Both the position numbers and the translations under genes were made by a program. From Sorangium cellulosum So0157-2 (lineage in GTDB: Bacteria > Myxococcota_A > Polyangia > Polyangiales > Polyangiaceae), in the NCBI RefSeq assembly GCF_000418325.1, contig NC_021658.1, forward strand, positions 2,046,001-2,110,000: 64,000 nucleotides of DNA, given 5' to 3'. The notes under the pieces were generated by a model that saw nothing but the letters and a program-made list of their open reading frames with translations, did not search any database and was not told the origin of the DNA. This document shows, piece after piece, positions 1 through 8,315 of this stretch. Positions within the stretch are counted from its first letter, which is position 1; each line of letters begins with the position of its first letter.

Positions 1-57
1 GCGTCATCGGTTCCTGGACCGGCGTCGTCGCCTCCCGGACGTTCGTCGACGCCCCCC

Positions 58-62
58 GGAGG
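58..62 (+). promoter_or_regulatory. Shine-Dalgarno deciding the GTG start at 69
   Basis: A perfect GGAGG lies 6 nt upstream of the GTG at 69. The frame stays open to the window edge with coding-like third positions, so an upstream start cannot be excluded, but this site and the basic-plus-hydrophobic leader that follows favour GTG 69. Another frame ends in a TGA at 70-72, which could be the tail of an upstream gene overlapping by 4 nt, as seen twice further down this operon. Confidence 0.6.
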
Positions 63-68
63 CCTCTC

Positions 69-1190
69 GTGAGCGCCCGCCGGCGGCGGCGCCTCTGGCC
101 GTGGCTCATCGCCGCCCTGGCGCTCGCCGGGGTCGGCGCCGTCGTCGTCGCCAAGGCCGGCGGCGGCCCCCCGCCCATCGACCCCGCGCTCGTCGTGACC
201 GCGAAGCGCGGCGACCTCGCCGTCGAGATCCTCGAGACCGGCCGCATCGAGGCCCGCGAGCAGGTCGAGATCAAATCCAAGGTCGCCGGCCAGGTCGCCG
301 AGGTGCTCGCGGACGAGGGCGCCCGGATCGGCAAGGACCAGCTCCTGCTCGTGCTCGACCCGACCGACAACGCGCGCGAGGTCGCCCGCGCCGAGGCCGA
401 GCTCGCCCGGGCCAGGGCCGCCGCGGCCTTCGCCAAGCGCGTCGTCGAGCGGCGGACCGCCGGCGTCGAGGGCAGCGTCACCCCTTCGGAGGACCTCGAC
501 CTCGCCAAGCACGAGCTCGCCGAGAAGACCATCGCCGTCCGGCTCGCCGAGGTCGCGCTCGGCGCCGCGCGCGACCAGCTCCGGTACACGAAGATCTACT
601 CGCCCCTCGACGGCACCGTGATCCAGCGCAACATCGAGCCCGGCGAGGTCGTCACCCCGGGGGTGCAGTCGACCTTCGAGGGCAAGGCGCTGCTCACCGT
701 GGCCGACCTCTCGACGCTCGTGGTCAAGGTGGACCTCAACCAGATCGACGTCGCCAAGGTCGCGCCCGGACAGCCGGCGACCCTGACGCTCGACGCCCTG
801 CCCGGCAAGACGTATGCGGCCAAGGTCACAAAGATCGCGCCCGCCTCGGTGAAGCTCGAGGGGCGCGAGGTCGACGTCTTCCCGGTCGAGGCCGAGCTCT
901 CCCAGGTCGACGGCCTCATCAAGCCCGGCATGACCGCCGACGTGCGCATCCGGCTCGACAATAGGCCCGGCGTCGTCTCCCTGCCGATCGAGGCCGTCTC
1001 CGCCGACGGCGGCAAGCAGCTCGTCACGCGCGTTGTCGACGGGCCCGACGGCGAGCCGACCACCGAGCAGGTCGAGGTCGCGCTCGGCGCGCGCAACGAC
1101 CGCGAGGTCGAGATCCTGAGCGGCGTCCCGGAGGGGGCCCGCGTGCTCATCAACCCGCCCTCCGCGGCCGAGAACGAGACGAAGATGTGA
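69..1190 (+). CDS. MacA/HlyD-type periplasmic adaptor subunit
   Basis: Periplasmic adaptor (membrane fusion protein) of a tripartite ABC efflux or export system, expected to link inner-membrane permeases to an outer-membrane channel. The 373-aa protein has a basic N-terminus followed by one membrane anchor (about residues 9-29), a lipoyl-like half (45-100), a long Ala/Glu-rich coiled-coil hairpin (about 103-170), the second lipoyl half with the typical SPLDGTV strand (about 178-184), then a beta-barrel and a membrane-proximal domain. Length fits the RND/MacA adaptor family. Its stop overlaps the GTG start of the next gene by 4 nt, so translation is probably coupled. Substrate unknown. Confidence 0.88.
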   Translation: MSARRRRRLWPWLIAALALAGVGAVVVAKAGGGPPPIDPALVVTAKRGDLAVEILETGRIEAREQVEIKSKVAGQVAEVLADEGARIGKDQLLLVLDPTDNAREVARAEAELARARAAAAFAKRVVERRTAGVEGSVTPSEDLDLAKHELAEKTIAVRLAEVALGAARDQLRYTKIYSPLDGTVIQRNIEPGEVVTPGVQSTFEGKALLTVADLSTLVVKVDLNQIDVAKVAPGQPATLTLDALPGKTYAAKVTKIAPASVKLEGREVDVFPVEAELSQVDGLIKPGMTADVRIRLDNRPGVVSLPIEAVSADGGKQLVTRVVDGPDGEPTTEQVEVALGARNDREVEILSGVPEGARVLINPPSAAENETKM

Positions 1191-2413
1191 GGTGGGCCGT
1201 CTACCTCGCGATCGCCGCGAAGGCGCTCTCGGCGCACAAGCTGCGGTCGCTGCTCACCGTCCTCAGCATCACCCTCGGCGCCTTCGCGATCGTGCTCATG
1301 ACCTCGCTCGCCGAGGGCGGCCTGCTCACGCTGAGCCGCGGCATCGAGCAGCTCGGCGGGGCGCGGCTCATCCTCATCGCGCCGAAGGAGCCGGTGCGCG
1401 CCGAGCGCAAGAAGGCGATGTACGTCACCGGCTTCACCCGCAAGGACCGCGACCACCTCGCGCGCGGCATCCCCCACGTCGCCGAGCACACCCTGTACGC
1501 CATGCTCGGCTCGCGCGACGTCACCTCCGACGAGGGCGCCGAGGACCGCACCGATCTCGTCGCGGCCGACAGCGGCTTCCTCGACGCCTTCCGGATGCCC
1601 ATCGGCCGCGGCCGCGCCTTCTCCGACGAGGAGGATCGCCGCCGCGCCCGCGTCTGCGTCGCCGGCCCCAAGCTCGCCGCGCGGCTCTGGCGCGGCGACC
1701 CGATCGGCCGCTGGGTCACGGTCGGGGCCCTGCGCTGCCGCGTCATCGGCGTCCTGGCCGCGAGCGAGCGGATGGGCTTCAACTTCGGCTTCAGCTGGGA
1801 CGACCTGCTCGTCACCCCGATCGACACCGCGGCGGACGTCGAGAAGGACGTGCGCTCCTCGGCGCTCCTCGTCCTCAAGACCGACGACGTCCGCAACAAC
1901 GACCCGGTGAAGCGCATCGTCAACGCGCTCCTCGTCGAGCGCCACCACGGCGTCGACGACTTCACCCTCTACGACTTCAGCAGCATCATGGAGCAGTTCG
2001 AGGCGACGTTCGCCGCGATGAAGGCGATCGTCGGGCTCATCGCCGGCATCGCGCTGCTCATCGGCGGCGTGGGCGTGATGAACATGATGCTCGTCAGCGT
2101 CTCCGAGCGCGTGCGCGAGATCGGCATCCGCAAGGCGCTCGGGGCGGCGCCGGGCGACATCAGCGCGCAGTTCCTGTGCGAGGCGGCGCTGCTCTCCGGC
2201 GCGGGCGGCCTGCTCGGGGTCGCCGGCGGCGCGCTCGCGGCCGGGCTCGCCTCGTCGATCATCCGCCGCTTCACGCCGGGGTGGGTCGGCGCGATCTCGA
2301 CGACGGCGGTGATCGCGGCGCTCCTCGTCTCCTCCGGCGTGGGCGTGGCGTTCGGGTGGCTGCCGGCCCGGCGCGCGGGCCGGCTCGACCCGGTGGCGGC
2401 GATGCGGCGATGA
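1187..2413 (+). CDS. MacB/FtsX-type ABC transporter permease (first copy)
   Basis: Inner-membrane permease of 408 aa. It shows one N-terminal transmembrane helix (about 9-40), a large periplasmic MacB_PCD-like domain, and three C-terminal helices carrying the FtsX signature around residues 290-330 (GGVGVMNMMLVSVSERVREI, then a KALGA-type motif). MacB normally carries a fused N-terminal ATPase; none is present, so a separate ATPase is needed and is presumably encoded upstream of the window. The GTG start overlaps the adaptor stop, and its own stop overlaps the next ATG (ATGA), indicating one operon. Confidence 0.88.
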   Translation: MRWAVYLAIAAKALSAHKLRSLLTVLSITLGAFAIVLMTSLAEGGLLTLSRGIEQLGGARLILIAPKEPVRAERKKAMYVTGFTRKDRDHLARGIPHVAEHTLYAMLGSRDVTSDEGAEDRTDLVAADSGFLDAFRMPIGRGRAFSDEEDRRRARVCVAGPKLAARLWRGDPIGRWVTVGALRCRVIGVLAASERMGFNFGFSWDDLLVTPIDTAADVEKDVRSSALLVLKTDDVRNNDPVKRIVNALLVERHHGVDDFTLYDFSSIMEQFEATFAAMKAIVGLIAGIALLIGGVGVMNMMLVSVSERVREIGIRKALGAAPGDISAQFLCEAALLSGAGGLLGVAGGALAAGLASSIIRRFTPGWVGAISTTAVIAALLVSSGVGVAFGWLPARRAGRLDPVAAMRR

Positions 2414-3657
2414 GGCTCGCCGACCTCCTCCACTCCACGCGCGCGGTCGTGGCCGACCGCACCCGCGCCGCGCTCACGCTGCTCGGCATCATCATCGGCA
2501 CCGGCTCGATCGTGCTGCTCGCCTCGCTCCTCGCGGGCGGCGAGGAGGCGCTGCTCCGGGCGAGCCAGCAGGCCGTGGAGGCCGACCTCATCCAGGTCCA
2601 CCCCGCCGAGGTGAGCGTCAAGGACCGGCGGCGCACCCGGCGCGACCTCTCGCGGGACGACGCCCGCGCGCTCGCCGGGTCGCGCGCCCTCGGCGGCGCC
2701 TCGGCCCTGAGCGAGTCGGCGCGCCCCACCGAGGCGCGCGCCGGCCGCAAGAAGAAGCGCGTCACGCTCGTCAGCGCGGCGCCGGCGGCGCCCGCGCTCT
2801 ACGACCTCGAGCTCGCGGCGGGCCGGTTCCTCGGCGAGGCGGATCTCGCGGGGCGGCGGCGCGTGTGCGTCGTCGGCCACGAGGTCTGGGCCGAGCTCTT
2901 CGGCGGCCCTCCCGCGCGGGCCGCGCAGGCCGAGCCGGTCCACATGACGGCCGACGGCCACGTGTGGACGGTGGTCGGCGTGCTCAAGGACCGGCCGACC
3001 CTCGGCTCCACGGACGACACGAACATCTGGAACCGCAAGGTCCTCGTCCCGGAGACGACCTACGACGCGCTGTACGCGCCGGCGCACAGGACCGACCGCA
3101 TCTACGTGCGGCAGGATCCGCTCGCGGCCTTCCGGTCGCCGCTCGCCGCGCTCCGCGGCGTCATCGACGCGACGCTCCTGCGCCGCCACCACGGGGTGAA
3201 GAACTTCAAGATCGAGGACAAGGACAGCCACGCCCAGGAGGCGCTCGTCCTCGACATCATCAAGATGCTGCTGCTCAGCACCGGCGTCGTCGCGCTGATC
3301 GTGGGGGGCATCAACATCATGAACATCATGCTGGTGACCGTGACCGAGCGGACGCGGGAGATCGGCGTCCGCCGCGCGGTCGGCGCCTCGCCCCGCGCGA
3401 TCCTGCTGCAGTTCCTGTGCGAGGCGGCGGCCGTCTCGCTGCTCGGGGGCGCGCTCGGCGTGCTCTCGGGCGTGGGCCTGTCGTGGCTCGCCGGCGCGCT
3501 GCTCGCGCAGGTGGTCGGCCGCTGGGCCTTCCACGTGGAGCTCTGGTCGATCGCCCTCGGCCTCGGCCTCTCGGCCACGATCGGCGTGGTGTTCGGCTTC
3601 TACCCGGCCTACCGCGCCGCGCGCCTCGATCCGATCGAGGCGCTCCGCGCGGAGTAG
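2410..3657 (+). CDS. MacB/FtsX-type ABC transporter permease (second copy)
   Basis: A 415-aa paralogue of the preceding permease with the same plan: N-terminal helix, periplasmic domain, three C-terminal helices, and a signature reading GGINIMNIMLVTVTERTREI followed by RRAVGAS. Start ATG overlaps the upstream TGA. Two different half-transporter permeases in tandem suggest a heterodimeric pore with one adaptor, like other Gram-negative macrolide- or lipoprotein-type ABC exporters. Ends in a basic EALRAE-type cytoplasmic tail. Substrate cannot be inferred. Confidence 0.87.
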   Translation: MRLADLLHSTRAVVADRTRAALTLLGIIIGTGSIVLLASLLAGGEEALLRASQQAVEADLIQVHPAEVSVKDRRRTRRDLSRDDARALAGSRALGGASALSESARPTEARAGRKKKRVTLVSAAPAAPALYDLELAAGRFLGEADLAGRRRVCVVGHEVWAELFGGPPARAAQAEPVHMTADGHVWTVVGVLKDRPTLGSTDDTNIWNRKVLVPETTYDALYAPAHRTDRIYVRQDPLAAFRSPLAALRGVIDATLLRRHHGVKNFKIEDKDSHAQEALVLDIIKMLLLSTGVVALIVGGINIMNIMLVTVTERTREIGVRRAVGASPRAILLQFLCEAAAVSLLGGALGVLSGVGLSWLAGALLAQVVGRWAFHVELWSIALGLGLSATIGVVFGFYPAYRAARLDPIEALRAE

Positions 3658-3694
3658 CGCTCCGCCGCCGCGCGCGGCGCCGCGGGGCCGCCCC

Positions 3695-4510
3695 TCACGT
3701 CGCGGCGGCGGCCTCCGGCTCCCCGGCCCGGCCTTCGCTCTCCTCGGGATCCCGCTTGGCGTGCGGGAAGCGGTCCATGCGGCTCAGCACCGGGAAGCCG
3801 AGGGCCCACAGCGCGGCGACCACGACGGTGGCGCCGCCGCCGAGGAGGATGGCGGGGAGCAGGCCGAGCCAGCCGGCGGTGAGGCCGGACTCGAACTCGC
3901 CGAGCTGGAGCACGTCGCGCGCGTACGCGGGCAGGAGCGCGACCGCGCCGCCGAACAGCACGGCGAACAGGTCGAGCGAGATGGCGCCGAGCACGGCCGG
4001 CCTCGACCCCACGAAGCGCAGCCCCTCCAGCACCGCGCCGAGCGACGTCGGCTCGCTCCGCCTGGCCTGCTGGGTCGCGCGCGCGAGGCCCATGAGCAGG
4101 AGGGAGGCGAGGAGCAGCGCCGCCACGATCGCGTACACGATCGTCGACCCGGCGAGGTAGAGGAGCCCGCCCAGCGTCGGCCCGACGATGACCGCGACAT
4201 GGAAGCTCGACGAGCTGATCGCGACCGCCTTCCCGAAGCTGTCGGCCGGCACCAGGTTCATCAGGATCGCCTGCTGCGCCGGCATCATGAAGGCGCGCGC
4301 GCTGCCGAACAGCACCAGCACCGCGAACACGGGCCACGGCCCGCGCGCCCGCGATCGACGCAAGATCCGCGGCCGCTGCTGCCCCGGCAGCAGCCGCTGC
4401 TGCTCCGCTGCGCCCCCACGAGCAGCGCGCGGCTCCATCCTGCTCCACGCGCGACGCGGCGCCTGCCCGCCGCGCCGCTCCACCGCGGAGGAGCGGCGGT
4501 CGGCGAGCAC
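3695..4510 (-). pseudogene. MFS transporter remnant with internal deletion
   Basis: Remnant of an ENTS/DUF894-like major facilitator. Residues from about 55 onward match a middle block (MMPAQQAILMNLVPADSFGK, then VGPTLGGLL and LDLFAVLFGGAVALLPAYARDVL). That block is joined directly to what is normally the extreme C-terminus (LGEFESGLTAGWLG... to the basic tail). Roughly 100 residues (several helices) that usually separate these blocks are missing. The N-terminal helices are missing as well, replaced by a low-complexity CAG/CTG-rich stretch. From family knowledge the product cannot be a functional 12-helix carrier. Convergent with the upstream permease operon. Confidence 0.75.
4375..4394. repeat. 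Perfect 9-bp inverted repeat inside the MFS remnant
   Basis: Arms GCTGCTGCC and GGCAGCAGC separated by 2 nt, embedded in CTG/CAG-rich sequence where the N-terminal part of the MFS gene has been lost. It could be a rearrangement scar. No T-run follows, so a terminator is not supported. Confidence 0.5.
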
Positions 4511-4511
4511 C

Positions 4512-4982
4512 TCAGCCCTGGGCGAGCCGGGCGAGCGCCTCGCCCGTGAGGCGGTAGACGGTCCAGTCGTCCATGGGCCTGGCGCCGAGCTTCCGGTAGA
4601 AGCCGATGGCGGGCTCGTTCCAGTCGAGCACGGACCACTCGAACCGCCCGCAGCCGCGCTCGACCGCGAGCCTCGCCAGGTGCACGAGGAGGGCCTTGCC
4701 GTGGCCTGCTCCGCGGTGCTCGGGGAGCACGAAGAGGTCTTCGAGGTAGATCCCGGGCTTGCCGAGGAAGGTGGAGAAGCTCTGGAAGAAGAGGGCGAAG
4801 CCGACCGCGACCCCCTCCGCCTCGGCCAGGACGACCTCCGCCGCGGGCCTCGGGCCGAAGAGGTGCGCCTCGAGCTCCTGCTCGTCGAAGACGACCTCGT
4901 GCCCGAGCCGCTCGTACTCGGCGAGCATCCGGATGAGGCGGGCGATGGTGGGGATGTCGGCGGCGGTGGCGGGGCGGATCAT
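4512..4982 (-). CDS. GNAT family N-acetyltransferase (diamine/thialysine type)
   Basis: A 156-aa acetyl-CoA-dependent acetyltransferase resembling the SSAT/thialysine acetyltransferase branch. Visible features are the N-terminal IRPATAADIP strand, the FFQSFSTFLGKPGIYLEDLFV segment typical of this branch, the acetyl-CoA pyrophosphate loop (EHRGAGHGKAL, about residues 88-98), and the NEPAIGFYRKLGA motif near residue 125. Likely cytoplasmic, acting on a small amine; exact substrate unknown. Complete in length. Confidence 0.85.
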   Translation of the reverse strand: MIRPATAADIPTIARLIRMLAEYERLGHEVVFDEQELEAHLFGPRPAAEVVLAEAEGVAVGFALFFQSFSTFLGKPGIYLEDLFVLPEHRGAGHGKALLVHLARLAVERGCGRFEWSVLDWNEPAIGFYRKLGARPMDDWTVYRLTGEALARLAQG

Positions 4983-5053
4983 GGCGTCTCCGGCGCGTCA
5001 TACCGCATCGCCCCGCCGGAGCGGAAGGGCTGCGCGGCGCCGATGGGGTCGCC

Positions 5054-5146
5054 GGATCGTCGCGCCATCGTGCGTCCGTTGTACGTCCGTTGTACTCCGT
5101 TGTAGGATCGTCGCGCCATCGTGCGTCCGTTGTACGTCCGTTGTAC
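5054..5146. repeat. Two exact 42-bp direct repeats with CGTCCGTTGTA sub-units
   Basis: Copies at 5054-5095 and 5105-5146 are identical over 42 bp, separated by 9 bp (51-bp period). Each contains two iterations of CGTCCGTTGTAC, and the spacer carries a damaged third (TCCGTTGTA). They lie in the 414-bp gap between the divergent acetyltransferase (start 4982) and the epimerase-like gene (start 5397). The rest of that gap shows no convincing gene. Confidence 0.8.
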
Positions 5147-5396
5147 GTCCGTTGCGCGCGGCGGTAGCCATCCATCGCACGAAAATAACGAGCTCCGGGC
5201 GTGCGAGGCGGCTTCGACGTTGGGAAAGGGAGTTGGATAAACCGGAGAACACTCGCCTTTCTCTCCGCCTCTCCCTCACTGATCCTCGCGGCGTGAGCGG
5301 CTTGCGTTCGCCGCGGCGATCCGTGTAATTTTGCGGGACATGGGCAGCGCGCCGGCCCTCGGGGCCCCGCCGGCGCCCCGCATCTCAGGGGGAGAG

Positions 5397-6332
5397 ATGA
5401 CCACTGGCTCTGACGGCGTGTTCGTGTGCGGCGGCAGCGGCTTTATCGGCTCGAGCCTCATCAAGCACCTCACGCGCCCCGGGAGCCCCTGGGGCCCAGT
5501 GAGGGGGCTGGTGCGGAGCGCGGATGGGGCGGCGCGGGTGAGGGCGGCGGGCGGTGAGCCGGTGTTCGGCGATCTCCTCGGCGAGGTCGGCGCCTGGCGG
5601 GAGGCGGCCGCCCGGGCGGCGTATGTCGTCCACTGCGCCCAGCCCTCGATCGGCAGCCGTCCGTCGGAGCGCTCGGCCATGGATCGCTGCCTCCTCCGCT
5701 CGCTCGACGCGCGCCGGCTGCGCCGGGTTCTGGTGGTGTTCGGCTCCTCGTATTACGGCCGGACCGAGGAGGGCGGCTCGCTCGACGAGACCGTGCCGAC
5801 GAGGCGGCCGACCGGACTTGGCTCGTCGTATGCGCTCGGGGTCCAGGCGCTGAGGAGCATCGGCCAGGACCTCGACTGGGTCGCGGCCTTCCCGGGCGGC
5901 GTCTATGGCCGCGGTACATGGTTTCTGGAGCACTGCCTTCGCGCGATCCAGGCGGCCGAGCCGATCGTCCTGCGCGATCCGCCCGCCATCTGGCCATACC
6001 TCCACATCGAGGATTGCGTGAGGGCGCTCGAGTTCCTGATGACCGTCGCCGGCGCCCGGCTCGACGCGCTCGGCCGCGAGGTCATCCTGGCGGACGACGA
6101 GCCCGCCCCGATGAGCCGCTTCGTCGACTACATGAGCGAGGCGGTCGGAAAGCCGCCGACGGTGCGCCTTTTGTCCGAGGACGCGCTCCGGGAGCTCCTC
6201 CCGCCGTTCTATTCCGGGCAGCTCAGCGCGAACATGGTCCACAGGAACACGCGCCTGAAGCGCCTCGGGTTCGAGCTCAAGTACCCTCGCATCCGCGAGG
6301 GCATCCGGGCGCTCGACCTGCCGCGGCTCTGA
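5397..6332 (+). CDS. NAD-dependent epimerase/dehydratase-like extended SDR
   Basis: A 311-aa extended short-chain dehydrogenase/reductase fold. The ATG at 5397 is chosen because GGGGGAGAG sits just upstream and the nucleotide-binding GGSGFIGSS motif begins at residue 12. The FPGGVYGRG motif of sugar epimerases is present in the middle, and the C-terminal half resembles the substrate domain of this family. The expected catalytic Tyr-x3-Lys reads YALGV, so the lysine is absent while the tyrosine remains. It may be a non-canonical reductase or a binding protein. Stands alone between intergenic regions. Confidence 0.8.
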   Translation: MTTGSDGVFVCGGSGFIGSSLIKHLTRPGSPWGPVRGLVRSADGAARVRAAGGEPVFGDLLGEVGAWREAAARAAYVVHCAQPSIGSRPSERSAMDRCLLRSLDARRLRRVLVVFGSSYYGRTEEGGSLDETVPTRRPTGLGSSYALGVQALRSIGQDLDWVAAFPGGVYGRGTWFLEHCLRAIQAAEPIVLRDPPAIWPYLHIEDCVRALEFLMTVAGARLDALGREVILADDEPAPMSRFVDYMSEAVGKPPTVRLLSEDALRELLPPFYSGQLSANMVHRNTRLKRLGFELKYPRIREGIRALDLPRL

Positions 6333-6404
6333 CGCGCCCCGCGCGTGAGGGCGCGGCGCGGCTTGCCGCTCGCCGCGCGCCCGTCCTAGGCTCTCCGCAC
6401 CTCG

Positions 6405-7088
6405 ATGAGCACGACACCGCCCTCCGCCGTCGGCCCGCGCTGGCTCTACCTGCACGGCTTCGCCTCGGGCCCGAGCTCGACCAAGGGCGTCCAGATCGCC
6501 GCGCACTACGCGCGGCGCGGGGTCGCCGTCGAGCGGCTCGACCTGCGGGTGCCCTCGCTCGAGCGCCTGCGCCTCCGCGCGATGATCGACGCCGTGAGGC
6601 AGGCGCTCGGCGGAGCGCGCGAGCGGGCGGTGGTGATGGGATCGAGCCTCGGGGGCCTCACCGCGTGCCGCGTCGCCGAGGAGGACGCGCGGGTGTGCGC
6701 GCTGGTGCTGCTCGCGCCGGCGTTCCGGATCATGGAGCGATGGCGGCGGCGGCTCGGCGAGGAGGCCTATCGGGCCTGGGAGGAGCGGGGGTGGCTCGAG
6801 GTCGACGATTATGCCGAGAAGCGGAGAGCCCGGGTCGACTACGGCTTTGCGCTCGACGCGGCCGAGGTGGATGAGCGCTCGGGCGGCTGGCCCGACGTGC
6901 GGGTCCCGACGCTGATCGTCCACGGTCGGAACGACGAGGTGGTGGACATCGAGCTCTCGCGGACGTTCGCGGCGGGGAAGCGGCATGTCCGGCTCGTCGA
7001 GGTGGACGACGGCCACGAGCTCGTGGCCTCGATTCCGCGCATCCTCCGCGAGGCAGACGAGTTCCTGCGGTGCTTCCTCGAGGGCTGA
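6405..7088 (+). CDS. YqiA/UPF0227-like alpha/beta hydrolase
   Basis: A 227-aa serine-hydrolase fold of the YqiA-like esterase type. Seen in the sequence: the YLHGFASGPSSTKG oxyanion-hole segment near the N-terminus, nucleophile elbow GSSLGG (Ser about residue 81), an acid in HGRNDEVV (about residue 173), and the catalytic His in DDGHEL near residue 203. All three triad residues are present, so it is probably active. Physiological substrate unknown; short acyl esters are typical of the family. Confidence 0.83.
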   Translation: MSTTPPSAVGPRWLYLHGFASGPSSTKGVQIAAHYARRGVAVERLDLRVPSLERLRLRAMIDAVRQALGGARERAVVMGSSLGGLTACRVAEEDARVCALVLLAPAFRIMERWRRRLGEEAYRAWEERGWLEVDDYAEKRRARVDYGFALDAAEVDERSGGWPDVRVPTLIVHGRNDEVVDIELSRTFAAGKRHVRLVEVDDGHELVASIPRILREADEFLRCFLEG

Positions 7089-7292
7089 CGAGCGCGCTCC
7101 TCCCAGCCAAGGTGCCCGCGAGAGCTGAACGTCTGCTCAGCGCATCGCGCCGTCGCGTGATCCGCCGGTTCCCTCGTCAGGCGAGTCGCATTGTATGCGC
7201 AAAGAGCACAGCTATCAAGAGCGGAGTGCTTCGCATATCCCTCCGGTGCATCCGGCTGCGGATTGGCCGCGGCCGAGCGATCGGAGGAGCGA

Positions 7293-8087
7293 ATGGAGAC
7301 TGCGCCGGCCATCGGGCGGACCGCGTCCGTCAACGGCATCGACCTGTACTACGAGCTTCGCGGCGAGGGGCCGCCGCTCGTCCTGCTCCACGGCTTCACC
7401 GGGGTGGGCGGCGACTGGGGCCACGTGTTCGACCTCGCCGAGCTGGGGCGCGATCACCGCGTCATCGTCCCCGATCTGCGCGGGCACGGCCGGTCGACCA
7501 ACCCGACCGGCGCTCTGACCATCCGCCAGTGCGCCCTCGACGTCTTCGCCCTCCTCGACCATCTCGGGGTGACGACGTTCCGGGCCATCGGCCTCAGCTT
7601 CGGCGCCAAATCCCTGCTGCACCTGGCCACCCGGCAGCCGGGACGCGTAGAGTCGATGGTGCTCGTGTCCGCGGCTCCGTACTTCCCCGAGCAGGCCAGG
7701 GCGATCATGCGGCAGGTCTCCGACGAGGGCCGATCGGACGCGGAATGGGAGGAGATGAGAGGCCGCCACAAGCTCGGCGACGCGCAGATCCGGGCGCTGT
7801 GGCGCCAGCCGCGGCGCTTCGCCGAGGGCTACGACGACATGAGCTTCACGCCTCCTCACCTGTCGACCATCACCGCGCGGACGATGATCGTGAGCGGCGA
7901 CAGCGATCCCCTCTATCCGGCCGAGCTCTCCCTGGAGATGGTCCGCGCCATCCCGCGCTCCTGCCTGTGGATCGTGCCGAACGGCGGGCACGGGCCCATC
8001 TTCGGCGCATGGAAGGAGCCGTTCGCCCGCGCGGCGCTGGCCTTCCTGCGCGGCGAGCCGGGCGAGCAGGCGGCCATCCGCGTATAG
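7293..8087 (+). CDS. Alpha/beta hydrolase (haloperoxidase/esterase-like)
   Basis: A 264-aa alpha/beta hydrolase. ATG 7293 has GGAGGAG 4 nt upstream and begins just before the conserved NGIDLYYELRG strand; the open frame extends further upstream but lacks support. Motifs: oxyanion segment LLHGFTGVGGDW, nucleophile in GLSFGA (about residue 105), acidic residue in SGDSDPLYP, and the final histidine in PNGGHGP. Resembles small C-C or ester hydrolases related to haloperoxidases. The nucleophile elbow GLSFG fits G-x-S-x-G. Not obviously co-transcribed with the previous hydrolase (about 200 bp apart). Confidence 0.83.
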   Translation: METAPAIGRTASVNGIDLYYELRGEGPPLVLLHGFTGVGGDWGHVFDLAELGRDHRVIVPDLRGHGRSTNPTGALTIRQCALDVFALLDHLGVTTFRAIGLSFGAKSLLHLATRQPGRVESMVLVSAAPYFPEQARAIMRQVSDEGRSDAEWEEMRGRHKLGDAQIRALWRQPRRFAEGYDDMSFTPPHLSTITARTMIVSGDSDPLYPAELSLEMVRAIPRSCLWIVPNGGHGPIFGAWKEPFARAALAFLRGEPGEQAAIRV

Positions 8088-8315
8088 GCCGACCGGCAGA
8101 TCTTCGACGCGCTCCGACACCCCGGCGCAGAGCGATTCCGTATCAACGACCCAGCCATGCATCCCGGCGCGCTGGCGCCGCGCAGGGACGCTCGTCCACC
8201 CCGAGCATGACCCGCACAGCGCCCCACCCGTGAGGCGACGTTCACACCCCGCCTCCAAAGCCGGCCGAACGCCGAGCGTCGCGCTTGGCGCGCGCTTTGC
8301 TGAGCCGCGATTTTC
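8088..8315. other. Intergenic stretch without recognisable features
   Basis: The 228 bp between the hydrolase and the next lipoprotein gene shows no coding-like frame, no clear repeat and no strong hairpin. Confidence 0.5.

Noticed and set aside
3658..3694. Intrinsic terminator between the convergent permease and MFS genes
   Set aside because: The GC-rich self-complementary stretch has no T-run and is typical background for this genome.
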